This document shows positions 17,220 through 24,896 of a DNA stretch of 64,000 bases, piece by piece. The notes beneath the pieces were generated by a model, which worked only from the letters and a program-made list of their open reading frames with translations, did no database searches and was not told where the DNA came from. Origin of the DNA: an uncultured Chlorobiota bacterium. Its GTDB lineage: Bacteria; Bacteroidota; Ignavibacteria; UBA10030; UBA6906. Where the stretch lies: assembly GCA_900696645.1 (NCBI GenBank), contig CAADGV010000045.1, positions 30,815 through 94,814 on the forward strand, read 5' to 3'. The position numbers were made by a program, and so were the translations under genes. Position 1 is the first letter of the stretch. Each line of letters starts with the position of its first letter.

Positions 17220-17990
17220 CTATCCGGCAACGAAATTATCGTAGAAGAGTTTCAGGATCATTACAATCACGACCGTTAAGAAAATCGGGCGTACGAAAGA
17301 TGCGCCTCGTTTAATTACTAATCCCGAACCGAGTCGTGCGCCGAGAATCTGCCCTGCCGCCATTGCAAGTCCGGACGTGAACCATACATGTCCGCCGATG
17401 GCAAACACAACAAGCGAGACAATATTACTGGTGAAGTTCATCAACTTTGTGTAGCCCGTCGCTTTTGCGAGATTGAACCCGAGCAGGACCACGAACGAGA
17501 TTGCCCAAAACGAACCGACGCCGGGCCCGAAGAATCCGTCGTAGAATCCGAAGCAGACTCCGGTGAGAATAAATGCGGGATTGTTTGACATCCTCGGTCG
17601 CTGATCGATTTCTCCCAATTTCGGAGTGAAGAATGTATAGATCAAAATCCCCGCCAGCATAAACGGGATGACTTTGCCGAGGATAGCCGCATCAATTTGC
17701 TGAACAGCCCACGCGCCAAGCGCGGCACCAACAAGCGTGCTGATGATGCCGCTGCGCGCCGTACGCAAATCAATGTTCCTCTTGCGAACATGATAGGCTG
17801 TTGCTGTGAAGCTGCCGAAGCTTGATTGGAACTTGTTCGTACCGAGCGCAACTTGGGGAGGAAGTCCGATGCCCAACAAAACGGGAAGCGTAATCAGTCC
17901 GCCGCCGCCTGCGATGGAATCAACAAGTCCGGCTGCTGCACCGGCAAGAAAGAGAAGAAGCGTTACCCAGAAGGTGTCAAGCATTTTCAC
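17220..17990 (-). CDS. TSUP (TauE/SafE) family permease
   Basis: 256 residues with about eight membrane segments. The family marks are 'GLVDSIAGGGGLITLPVLLGIGLPPQVALGTNKFQSSFGSFTA' in the first half and the related inverted half 'CFGFYDGFFGPGVGSFWAISFVVLLGFNLAKATGYTKLMNFTSNIVSL'. TSUP proteins move sulfur-containing or organic anions. The neighbour 5 bases downstream is a cytosine-type deaminase, so a role in base metabolism is conceivable but not shown. ATG at 17990 or 17984. Confidence 0.9.
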   Translation of the reverse strand: MKMLDTFWVTLLLFLAGAAAGLVDSIAGGGGLITLPVLLGIGLPPQVALGTNKFQSSFGSFTATAYHVRKRNIDLRTARSGIISTLVGAALGAWAVQQIDAAILGKVIPFMLAGILIYTFFTPKLGEIDQRPRMSNNPAFILTGVCFGFYDGFFGPGVGSFWAISFVVLLGFNLAKATGYTKLMNFTSNIVSLVVFAIGGHVWFTSGLAMAAGQILGARLGSGLVIKRGASFVRPIFLTVVIVMILKLFYDNFVAG

Positions 17991-18047
17991 TTGGAGAGTC
18001 GTTCTTGGGTATCAAGGTAAGGGAGATGAGGCAAAAAACAAACTGTC

Positions 18048-18548
18048 TCAGGTTTCTTTCACCGCGACCGAAATTCTATGAACCTCGAGGCAGGCAAGGA
18101 GATCGGTAGGAGATATTTCAACGAGGAATCCCCGCTTTCCTCCGTTGATGAAAATGTTGTCGAGATCGAAGATTGTTTTCTCTGCATACACCGGCAACGG
18201 CTTGAGAGTCCCGAACGGGCTCGTTCCTCCCACCATGTACCCTGTGTGTCGCTGAGCGGTCTGCGGATTGCAGGGAGAAACACTCTTGACATCGAGAATG
18301 CGGGCGAGAGATTTCGTGGAGATTTCACAATCGCCGTGCATCAGCACAATCAGCGGATTCTTCTCATGTGTTTCGAGAACAATCGTCTTGATAACATTGT
18401 GTTCAGGAACGCCGAGCGATTTCGAGGAGAGTGTCGTTCCACCATGTTCTTGGTACGTGTAGAAGTGAGGGATGAAGGGAATGTTCTTGTTTCGAAGAAA
18501 GCGGATGGCTTGCGTTACAGGGATGTCCTGCTTACTCATGTGAGGCAA
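18048..18548 (-). CDS. ybaK: Cys-tRNA(Pro)/Cys-tRNA(Cys) deacylase, YbaK/EbsC type
   Basis: 166 residues from the first ATG (18548), or 163 from the ATG at 18539. YbaK fold: 'KSLGVPEHNVIKTIVLE', 'LIVLMHGDCEISTKSLARIL', and the signature 'GYMVGGTSPFGTLKPLPVYAEKTIFDLDNIFINGGKRGFLVEI'. It clears cysteine mischarged onto tRNA-Pro. The start overlaps the end of the SGNH hydrolase gene (stop at 18532), so the two are coupled; 57 bases separate it from the TSUP gene downstream. Confidence 0.93.
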   Translation of the reverse strand: MPHMSKQDIPVTQAIRFLRNKNIPFIPHFYTYQEHGGTTLSSKSLGVPEHNVIKTIVLETHEKNPLIVLMHGDCEISTKSLARILDVKSVSPCNPQTAQRHTGYMVGGTSPFGTLKPLPVYAEKTIFDLDNIFINGGKRGFLVEISPTDLLACLEVHRISVAVKET

Positions 18549-19512
18549 AGTCGTAGCCTTTCAGGTGTTCCAGAACCTGATAGGCAACGTATTCGTGGCC
18601 TTTGGCATTCCAATGTCCATCTATCTCAAAATTTAATTCGGGGTGAGTCTCCCGTGAGGGAATGCGGATGATGGGTGTTTTGTATTCGGCCACCACCACT
18701 TCCAACTCGTTGAGTTGGTGTTCATTCAGGTCTGCGCTCAGGAGAACAATCGGCCAACCGTTACGCTCGCAGATAGCGACAATTTCGTGAATCAAGCGGT
18801 AGGTAAGTTGGTTATTGCGCTGTACTTCCTCCTCGCTTGGCATCGCTTGCGGTGCTGCGGCGGTGAACGACATAACATCCCTGACGAGGCAAATCAGGTA
18901 CGAATACGCGAGTCCGGGGACTGCATCAATTATTTTTTGAACATGACGGAGCGAGCCGGGTGAACGGGGAGAGTTCTCCACAAGCGAATCGTTATCAGCA
19001 AGGTGGAACAGTCCTTCGGCTAAATTGTCGTAGAAATCGTTATCAGAAAGCTGAAGCACGACAAGCCGCGGGTTGTATCGCTTGCCCTCGTTTCTCAGGA
19101 ACTTCACCCATCTGCCGTTGCCCAAGTTGCCGATGCCGGCATTAACAACGGGAATTGGTCGGGCGGTATTCTGCTTGGCCAACGTGCTGCGAACCAGGTC
19201 GGGAAATTCTTCGCCGTCATTGACGCCGTAGCCTTCCGTGAATGAATCTCCCAAGAACAAGATGCCGCGTTCGGGAAAAGATGACGGCTCAGGTCCGCGA
19301 AAGCCGAGAGAATTTGTGGTGAACTGCATGCGGAACTCCGGGGCGATGCGAACACACGAGAGATTCGCCTTCAATCGCTTCCCGTACTCCGGGTCGTATT
19401 CACTGAAAGTTGGCCCGACGTTGCGGACGGGAATGAACGCACGGACCATCAACTCGCCAAGCATCAACGAGAAAATTACACTTGCAACAAACAATCGTAC
19501 CGTGCGATACAT
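18532..19512 (-). CDS. SGNH/GDSL-family hydrolase, membrane-anchored
   Basis: 326 residues. N-terminal signal anchor 'LFVASVIFSLMLGELMVRAF', then block I 'ILFLGDSFTEGYGV' (nucleophile Ser), block II Gly and block III Asn in 'VVNAGIGNLGNGRW', and block V 'IDGHWNAKGHEYVA' with the Asp/His pair. These enzymes de-esterify lipids or sugars; the N-terminal 'NSLGFRGPEP' element is shared with SGNH proteins in polysaccharide and envelope clusters. Periplasmic location is likely. First gene of the minus-strand run leading to ybaK, the TSUP permease and the deaminase. Confidence 0.85.
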   Translation of the reverse strand: MYRTVRLFVASVIFSLMLGELMVRAFIPVRNVGPTFSEYDPEYGKRLKANLSCVRIAPEFRMQFTTNSLGFRGPEPSSFPERGILFLGDSFTEGYGVNDGEEFPDLVRSTLAKQNTARPIPVVNAGIGNLGNGRWVKFLRNEGKRYNPRLVVLQLSDNDFYDNLAEGLFHLADNDSLVENSPRSPGSLRHVQKIIDAVPGLAYSYLICLVRDVMSFTAAAPQAMPSEEEVQRNNQLTYRLIHEIVAICERNGWPIVLLSADLNEHQLNELEVVVAEYKTPIIRIPSRETHPELNFEIDGHWNAKGHEYVAYQVLEHLKGYDFASHE

Positions 19513-19681
19513 CTACTCTCCAGTAACTGTTGCCTGAAGTTGCCTCACAGGCCGCGGGCGACGCGTGATTTTGTTTAGTAAAGAACTGGAAAAACGTAAG
19601 TGGAAGAATCGATCCCCTCGGTTCCGGCAGGCTCCTCCGACAAAATAAATCAGGCGGATGAGTATTGCAAGCAGAATTCCC

Positions 19682-19718
19682 AAAAAAAAAGGAGCTGTGT
19701 TACGTATGATTGTACAGC
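19682..19718 (-). terminator. Possible terminator of the PLP decarboxylase gene
   Basis: Read on the minus strand: GCTGT, 15 bases, ACAGC, then TCC and a run of nine T. The stem is only 5 bp, but the T-run is strong and it lies ~40 bases after the decarboxylase stop. The rest of 19513-19759 holds no recognisable gene. Confidence 0.4.
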
Positions 19719-19759
19719 AATTTCACGCAGAAATGCGGGTTTCGGTGAGCAACTCCCTT

Positions 19760-21124
19760 TTACATGTGCTCAGCAGCAATTCGCAACATGGCGGCAAGAC
19801 TCATTTCAACATCTTCATCCGTTGTTGCCCACGACGATACACTTATGCGCATTGCGGTTCTTCCCTGCCATACCGTTCCGCCGCACCAACATGTCCCGTC
19901 GTGCTGAATCTCTTCAATAATCTTGTTTGTTTTAGAAGGATCGCCGAACGAAACGAGTACTTGATTCAGAACGACATCGTTCAGAATGTCGAAACCCGCT
20001 TTTGAAAATCCGTCGGCAAATCTCCGTGCATGACGGCAGGTTCGCTCGATCATTTCTGCAACACCGGAACGGCCCAGCGAACGCAGCACCGCCCAGACCT
20101 CAACACCGCGTGCCCGACGCGACAGTTCGGGTGTGTAGTCGGAGGGATTTCTATGCTCTGTTTCTGTTGGCAAGTACTCGGCAGTGATTGCCATTGCCGC
20201 CCGGAGTGCTTCTCTGTTGCGAACGAATGCAATGCCGCAGTCGTACGGCACATTCAACCATTTGTGGGCATCGGTTGCCCATGAATCTGCTTTTTCTATT
20301 CCTGCAACAAGACGTGCCCGCGTGGGAGCCGCTACCGCCCACAAGCCGAATGCTCCGTCGATGTGAACCCACGCCCCGGACTTCTTTGCCCGATCGCAAA
20401 TCAGATCAACCGGGTCACACGCTCCGGTATTGACGTTTCCGACTTGCGCGCAAATGATTTTCGGGCCGGAAAATTCAGGCAACGCCCCGGCAATCATTCG
20501 TCCCTGATCATCCACGGGAATCTTCACGACTCTGTTTCGACCGAGTCCAAGCAAGCCCAACGATTTGATGAGAGTAGGATGTGCCTCGGTGCCGATTACG
20601 ACAGTGATGGGCGGAGCGCCGAAAAGTCCGTCTGCTTCAACATTCCATCCTGCTTGCTTGAGAACAGAATGACGTGCCGCAGCAAGGCACGTAAAGTTGG
20701 CAACAGTTGCCCCCGTAACACATCCGCATCCCGTTTCCGGCGGCAACTTCAGGATATCGACGAGCCAGCGGAGTACAACTTGTTCGAGATAGGCCGTTGC
20801 GGGAGTGATGTTGAAGAGTCCCGTGTTCTGATCCCACGCGCCCGCAAGCCAGTTGGCAGCGAGAGAAACAGGCAACGATCCGCCGATGACAAATCCAAAA
20901 AACCGGCGTCTTGCAATGCCCATTGTGGCAGGCGAACCGATTTCGTCGAGTTGTTGCAGAACCTTTTCCGGCTCGGTCGGATTCTCCGGCAGCGGTTCAT
21001 CGAACAGTCTCAGATTTGCAACAGCCTCTGCCGTAGGCCCGACGTTGCGGGTTTGAATAGATTGAAGATAGTTGAGAGAACGTTTTGTCGCTGCTTCAAA
21101 GAGAGAACTCATCTGATTCTCCAT
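19760..21124 (-). CDS. Group II pyridoxal-dependent decarboxylase
   Basis: 454 residues from the ATG at 21124 (or 450 from 21112, 'MSSLFEAATKRSLNYLQ'). Decarboxylase blocks: 'VTGATVANFTCLAAARH', 'VVIGTEAHPTLIKSLGLLGLG', 'GNVNTGACDPVDLIC', 'WVHIDGAFGLWA', and the PLP lysine in 'ADSWATDAHKWLNVPYDCGIAFVRN'. This is the aromatic-amino-acid/glutamate decarboxylase family; the actual amino acid cannot be told. The frame extends upstream to 21223 with unconvincing residues. It lies alone, divergent from the EamA gene. Confidence 0.88.
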   Translation of the reverse strand: MENQMSSLFEAATKRSLNYLQSIQTRNVGPTAEAVANLRLFDEPLPENPTEPEKVLQQLDEIGSPATMGIARRRFFGFVIGGSLPVSLAANWLAGAWDQNTGLFNITPATAYLEQVVLRWLVDILKLPPETGCGCVTGATVANFTCLAAARHSVLKQAGWNVEADGLFGAPPITVVIGTEAHPTLIKSLGLLGLGRNRVVKIPVDDQGRMIAGALPEFSGPKIICAQVGNVNTGACDPVDLICDRAKKSGAWVHIDGAFGLWAVAAPTRARLVAGIEKADSWATDAHKWLNVPYDCGIAFVRNREALRAAMAITAEYLPTETEHRNPSDYTPELSRRARGVEVWAVLRSLGRSGVAEMIERTCRHARRFADGFSKAGFDILNDVVLNQVLVSFGDPSKTNKIIEEIQHDGTCWCGGTVWQGRTAMRISVSSWATTDEDVEMSLAAMLRIAAEHM

Positions 21125-21251
21125 ACAATGCTGATAAAATGCGTTGCAAAATATATCCTTAATCTCAGACCCAATCAACAAATAGCTTTCCTCGCTCGCA
21201 CATTCTTCGTAACTTATTCCCAAACTCTATTCACGAATCACGTATCATTCG

Positions 21252-22160
21252 CTGAACTCCGAACGCATAAAAATCTATCTGGCTTTCGTCACCGCTTGTC
21301 TTGTATGGGGATCGACGTGGCTTGCCATCAAGATCGGGCTTACCAGCATTCCGCCGTTTCTTGGCGCCGGACTCCGTTTCTCGATTGCCTCGGTGCTCCT
21401 GTTCGTGATTGTGAGAACAAGACGCATCGAAGTACCGATGACGGCCGATGCAAAGAAAGTCTACTTGGTTCTTATTCTTTTCGCCTACACTCTTCCGTTT
21501 GCATTTGTGTACTGGGCTCAACAGCATATCGCAACAGGACTTGCGAGCATCCTGTTTGCGGCGTATCCGTTCTTTGTTGCCATCTTTTCCCAGATCATGT
21601 TGAAAAGCGAGAGTCTCAATTTATTCAAGGTAACGGGAATCGTTCTCGGCTTCATCGGCATTGTCGTGATCTTTGCCGGCGACATTCATGTGTCCGAGCC
21701 CCGGTCCGTAATAGCGATGGGACTGATTCTGGCAAATTCACTTATGCAGGCATATTGTCTCGTGCTGGTGAAGAAGTTTGGCCAGCCGTTAAGTCCGTTT
21801 GCCGTGAATCTTGTCGGGATGTTCTGGAGCGGCGCGGCGCTGATCGGGCTGAGTTTTGCCGTTGAATCGCATGTAAGTATTGTGTGGGACACAGCGGCAA
21901 TCGGTTCAATCATCTATCTTTCAACTATTGGTTCTGTGCTGGTTTTTGTAGCGTATTTCTGGCTGTTGAAGCGGGTCGAGGCTGTGTATTTGTCGTTGAT
22001 CAGTTTCATTACGCCTATTGTAGCAGTAATTCTTGGAGCAGTAGTGTTGGGAGAGAAGTTGGAAACGAACGTGTTTATCGGCGCGGCATGCGTTCTGGTC
22101 GGATTGTTGATCGCGAATGGCAAGGCTTTTTATCGGAGGATGAGTGAATCGGTGGGATAG
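21252..22160 (+). CDS. EamA/DMT-family transporter with apparent CTG start
   Basis: The homologous frame reads 'LNSERIKIYLAFVTACLVWGSTWLAIKIG...', the normal first helix of an EamA drug/metabolite transporter, and gives ~302 residues with ten membrane helices in two repeats. Yet between the in-frame stop at 21210-21212 and a GTG at 21393 (already inside helix 2) there is no ATG, GTG or TTG. A CTG at 21252 sits exactly where family members begin ('MNSERIK'-like). So either CTG is used, or the start codon has been mutated, or there is a sequence error. The next gene (M1 peptidase) overlaps by 17 bases. Substrate unknown. Confidence 0.75.
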   Translation: MNSERIKIYLAFVTACLVWGSTWLAIKIGLTSIPPFLGAGLRFSIASVLLFVIVRTRRIEVPMTADAKKVYLVLILFAYTLPFAFVYWAQQHIATGLASILFAAYPFFVAIFSQIMLKSESLNLFKVTGIVLGFIGIVVIFAGDIHVSEPRSVIAMGLILANSLMQAYCLVLVKKFGQPLSPFAVNLVGMFWSGAALIGLSFAVESHVSIVWDTAAIGSIIYLSTIGSVLVFVAYFWLLKRVEAVYLSLISFITPIVAVILGAVVLGEKLETNVFIGAACVLVGLLIANGKAFYRRMSESVG

Positions 22161-24204
22161 CTTAACACAATTAAAACACGAGGACACGAAGTCGCGTGGT
22201 TTTTTTCGAAGATGTAATTCTTGGTGCCTTTGTGCCTTGGTGGTTTGCTTTACGTTGCCAACGCTTGGTCAATCGCTGCAATTTGCTTTTGAGAAAGAAG
22301 GGCGATTCATTGCTCCTGAGCAGCGTTTTGCCTTATCATTTGCACGCGGGATTGACGCGTACGAAGGTCCGCAGCCGTTCGATATGCTTCACTATAGGCT
22401 CGATATCAACCTTCCCATGACTGTCGATGCGTTGGAGGGCAGTGTGAGAATGTTGATGAGATTGAAAGAGAATGCAGACTCTCTCGTCTTGCATTCCGTC
22501 GGGTTATCACTTGATACAGTTCGTGTTGACGGGGTTCTCAAATCAACATCAAGAGATTCTGCAACCGAGTCATTTACCATTCACTTCAACGGAACGAGAA
22601 CTGCGGGTGAAACACTTCAGATTGACATTGACTATCATCGTATCCCCGGCTATCCTCGGCCAAGCTCGCGCCGGGGGTTCTACTTCTTCCGTGACACCAT
22701 CGGATTGCCGTCGAATCTCGGATACACATTCTCCGAACCCTCCGATGCACGATTCTGGTTTCCGTGCTATGATGAGCCGTGGGAAAAGGCAACCGCTGAA
22801 CTGAACATTACTGCGCCCAATGGCTATGTTGCCGCCTCCAACGGCAAACTCATCGGCACAACGAATAATGGCAACAGCACAACAACTTGGCGATGGCGGC
22901 AAAATCAGCCGATCACGACGTATTTGATGTGCATGACGGTTTCACGCTTCAGCGTCTCGATGATTCCGTATGTTAAGTCGACAGGGGATACAATTCCTCT
23001 TCAGTACTACACGTGGAATGCTCCGCCGTTTATCGATTCGGCATGGACCGCGAGCTTTCTTACGACTGTCGGGCAGATGGTGTCGGCATATTCCGGATTG
23101 TTCGGTGAGTATCCGTTTGACAAATACGGCATGACGTGTATTGTTCCGTTTGGGTATTTGGGGATGGAACATCAAACCATCACAACGATGAATCGTTACT
23201 ATGCTACGAGTCATCGCGTCGTCTCGCACGAACTTGCGCATCAGTGGTGGGGCAACGATGTGACATGTGGAACGTGGGCGGACATTTGGCTGAACGAAAG
23301 CTTTGCCACCTACAGCGAGGCGTTGTGGCGTGAACATCTCTACGGTTTCGATTCGCTGAAAGCCTATATGCGAGACACGCTCAGCGGGTTCCAATTCGGT
23401 TCGTGGCAGGGGGCGATTTACGACCCGGTTGGACAAGGTTTCAATCTGTTCGATCAGGTCGTATATACCAAAGGAGGTTGGGTGTTGCATACGCTTCGCG
23501 GAGTTGTCGGGGATTCGGCATTCTTCAGCATGCTGCGCGCATATCGAGACAAGTATCAAGGGAAAAGCGCCGTTACCTCGGAGTTGAAAGCAGTTGCCGA
23601 CTCAGTTGTTGGGAGTGATATGAGTTGGTTCTTCAATCAATGGATCTTCGGCAAAGGCTGGCCGAAATACTCCTCGCGCTTCACAGGGGCGGCGGACACA
23701 ATCTCTCTGACCATTCAACAGCAACAGGATGTGTTGTGGCCGACATACAAGATGCCGATACGTGTCCGGGCGTATCATGGAATGAACCGCACGGACTACA
23801 TTGTGCAGGATAGTCTTCGCGTGCAGACATTCTTACTTCCTCTTTCTGTTCAGCCGGACAGCGTTGTCCTCGATCCCGACGGATGGATTCTGAAGCAAAT
23901 TGTCGCGCCGACGAATGTCGGTGAGGAGAAAGGAAAGCCCGGCGAGTTTCGGTTGTTTCAGAACTATCCCAATCCGTTCAATCCGGGCACAACCTTGTCA
24001 TTCGTTATTGGTCATGTGTCATTGGTTTCGTTGAAAGTATATGATGTGTTGGGCAGGGAAGTAGCCATGCTTGTGCATGAGGTGAAGAATCCGGGTGCAT
24101 ACACGCTTCAGTTCGATGCGTCTGATCTGGCGAGCGGCGTGTACTACTACAGAATGACATCCGGGAGTTTTTCTGAAACCAAAAAGATGTTGCTCGTGCG
24201 TTGA
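22144..24204 (+). CDS. Secreted M1 aminopeptidase with T9SS sorting domain
   Basis: 686 residues from a GTG at 22144. After the signal region comes the M1 beta domain ('FDMLHYRLDINLP'), then the exopeptidase motif 'YLGMEHQT' and zinc motif 'HELAHQWWGNDVTCGTWADIWLNESFATYSEA' (HExxH-x18-E). The last ~85 residues are a T9SS type A sorting domain: 'FRLFQNYPNPFNPGTT', 'VYDVLGREVAMLV', 'LASGVYYYRM', 'TKKMLLVR'. The unusual point is the N-terminus: residues ~10-36, including the hydrophobic core 'CLCALVVCF', are encoded by a palindromic intergenic repeat (22173-22246). The open frame overlaps the EamA gene by 17 bases. It likely degrades extracellular peptides. Confidence 0.88.
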   Translation: MNRWDSLTQLKHEDTKSRGFFRRCNSWCLCALVVCFTLPTLGQSLQFAFEKEGRFIAPEQRFALSFARGIDAYEGPQPFDMLHYRLDINLPMTVDALEGSVRMLMRLKENADSLVLHSVGLSLDTVRVDGVLKSTSRDSATESFTIHFNGTRTAGETLQIDIDYHRIPGYPRPSSRRGFYFFRDTIGLPSNLGYTFSEPSDARFWFPCYDEPWEKATAELNITAPNGYVAASNGKLIGTTNNGNSTTTWRWRQNQPITTYLMCMTVSRFSVSMIPYVKSTGDTIPLQYYTWNAPPFIDSAWTASFLTTVGQMVSAYSGLFGEYPFDKYGMTCIVPFGYLGMEHQTITTMNRYYATSHRVVSHELAHQWWGNDVTCGTWADIWLNESFATYSEALWREHLYGFDSLKAYMRDTLSGFQFGSWQGAIYDPVGQGFNLFDQVVYTKGGWVLHTLRGVVGDSAFFSMLRAYRDKYQGKSAVTSELKAVADSVVGSDMSWFFNQWIFGKGWPKYSSRFTGAADTISLTIQQQQDVLWPTYKMPIRVRAYHGMNRTDYIVQDSLRVQTFLLPLSVQPDSVVLDPDGWILKQIVAPTNVGEEKGKPGEFRLFQNYPNPFNPGTTLSFVIGHVSLVSLKVYDVLGREVAMLVHEVKNPGAYTLQFDASDLASGVYYYRMTSGSFSETKKMLLVR
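22173..22246. repeat. Palindromic dispersed repeat inside the M1 peptidase signal region
   Basis: Left arm AAAACACGAGGACACGAAG and, inverted, right arm (reverse complement AAACCACCAAGGCACAAAGG), separated by a poor centre. Same build as the copies at 44247-44341 and 44927-44998: short CAC(n)(G/A)AGG units repeating every 8-9 bases, mirrored around a spacer. Confidence 0.55.
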
Positions 24205-24274
24205 GCCGGGTTGTGGTTGTGTTGCAAGTTGCCGCATGTTTGTTTATCATTTTCTCAGAAAGATTGAGGCGCGT

Positions 24275-24835
24275 ATGAACAAGATTGCCGATGAACTTAA
24301 GGTAACATACGAAGATCTACTTGCATTGGGGGAATCTAACAAGAGAGTCGAATTGTTCGACGGAGAACCTGTTATGGCTGCTGCGATGCCAAAGATTTCT
24401 CATCAACTCATCGCCAAGAATTTAGGCAAAGCGCTTGACGCCTACGTTGAGCGAAACAATCGCGGGCTTATGCTGATACATCCCGTGGATGTTGTACTTT
24501 CACAGCACAACGTTGTTCAGCCTGATCTTTCGTACCTAACCAATGATCAATTGCCGTTGGAAAGTGATTCAGAACTGAATCAGGTGCCCGCAATGGTGGT
24601 GGAGATTCTTTCCCCTTCCACGGAAGAGAGGGATCGAAAAATCAAGTTCAAGGAATATGCCCGGTTTGGAGTGAAGGAGTACTGGCTCGTTTCGCCGAAC
24701 GACCATCGAATTGAAGTATACGCGAGGTCAGACAAAGGATTTCTCTTGTTCAAATCTTTCAGCCGGGATGATGAGCTGAATACTCCCTTGTTTCCCGACA
24801 TTCATCTCAAAGTCGATTCGATTTTCCCGCAATGA
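24275..24835 (+). CDS. Uma2-family (DUF820) PD-(D/E)XK nuclease-like protein
   Basis: 186 residues from the ATG at 24275, which begins 'MNKIADELKVTYEDLLALGE'. Family blocks: 'VELFDGEPVMAAAMPKISHQLIAKNLGKAL', 'VQPDLSYLTND' and 'AMVVEILSPSTEERDRKIKFKEYARFGVKEYWLVSP', where PD...EIL...K makes the presumed nuclease site. Uma2 genes are abundant in Cyanobacteria and Chlorobi-group genomes; function is unsettled, possibly linked to mobile DNA. A strong terminator follows it, separating it from uvrC. Confidence 0.88.
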   Translation: MNKIADELKVTYEDLLALGESNKRVELFDGEPVMAAAMPKISHQLIAKNLGKALDAYVERNNRGLMLIHPVDVVLSQHNVVQPDLSYLTNDQLPLESDSELNQVPAMVVEILSPSTEERDRKIKFKEYARFGVKEYWLVSPNDHRIEVYARSDKGFLLFKSFSRDDELNTPLFPDIHLKVDSIFPQ

Positions 24836-24857
24836 AGCAAATTGTCTTGCGAACGAT

Positions 24858-24889
24858 GCCAATCCAGCGGGATTGGCTTTTCCTTTTTT
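24858..24889 (+). terminator. Rho-independent terminator between Uma2 and uvrC
   Basis: Perfect 8-bp stem GCCAATCC / GGATTGGC (24858-24865 with 24870-24877), 4-base loop AGCG, then TTTTCCTTTTTT. It lies between the Uma2 stop and the uvrC ATG at 24897, which argues against the longer uvrC frame beginning inside it at 24873. Confidence 0.9.
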
Positions 24890-24896
24890 GGGAATT

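Noticed and set aside
20363..21865. 500-residue open frame on the plus strand opposite the PLP decarboxylase
   Set aside because: It is antisense to a gene with complete decarboxylase motifs, runs into the EamA gene in the wrong frame, and shows Arg/Cys/Ser-rich shadow composition without any domain.
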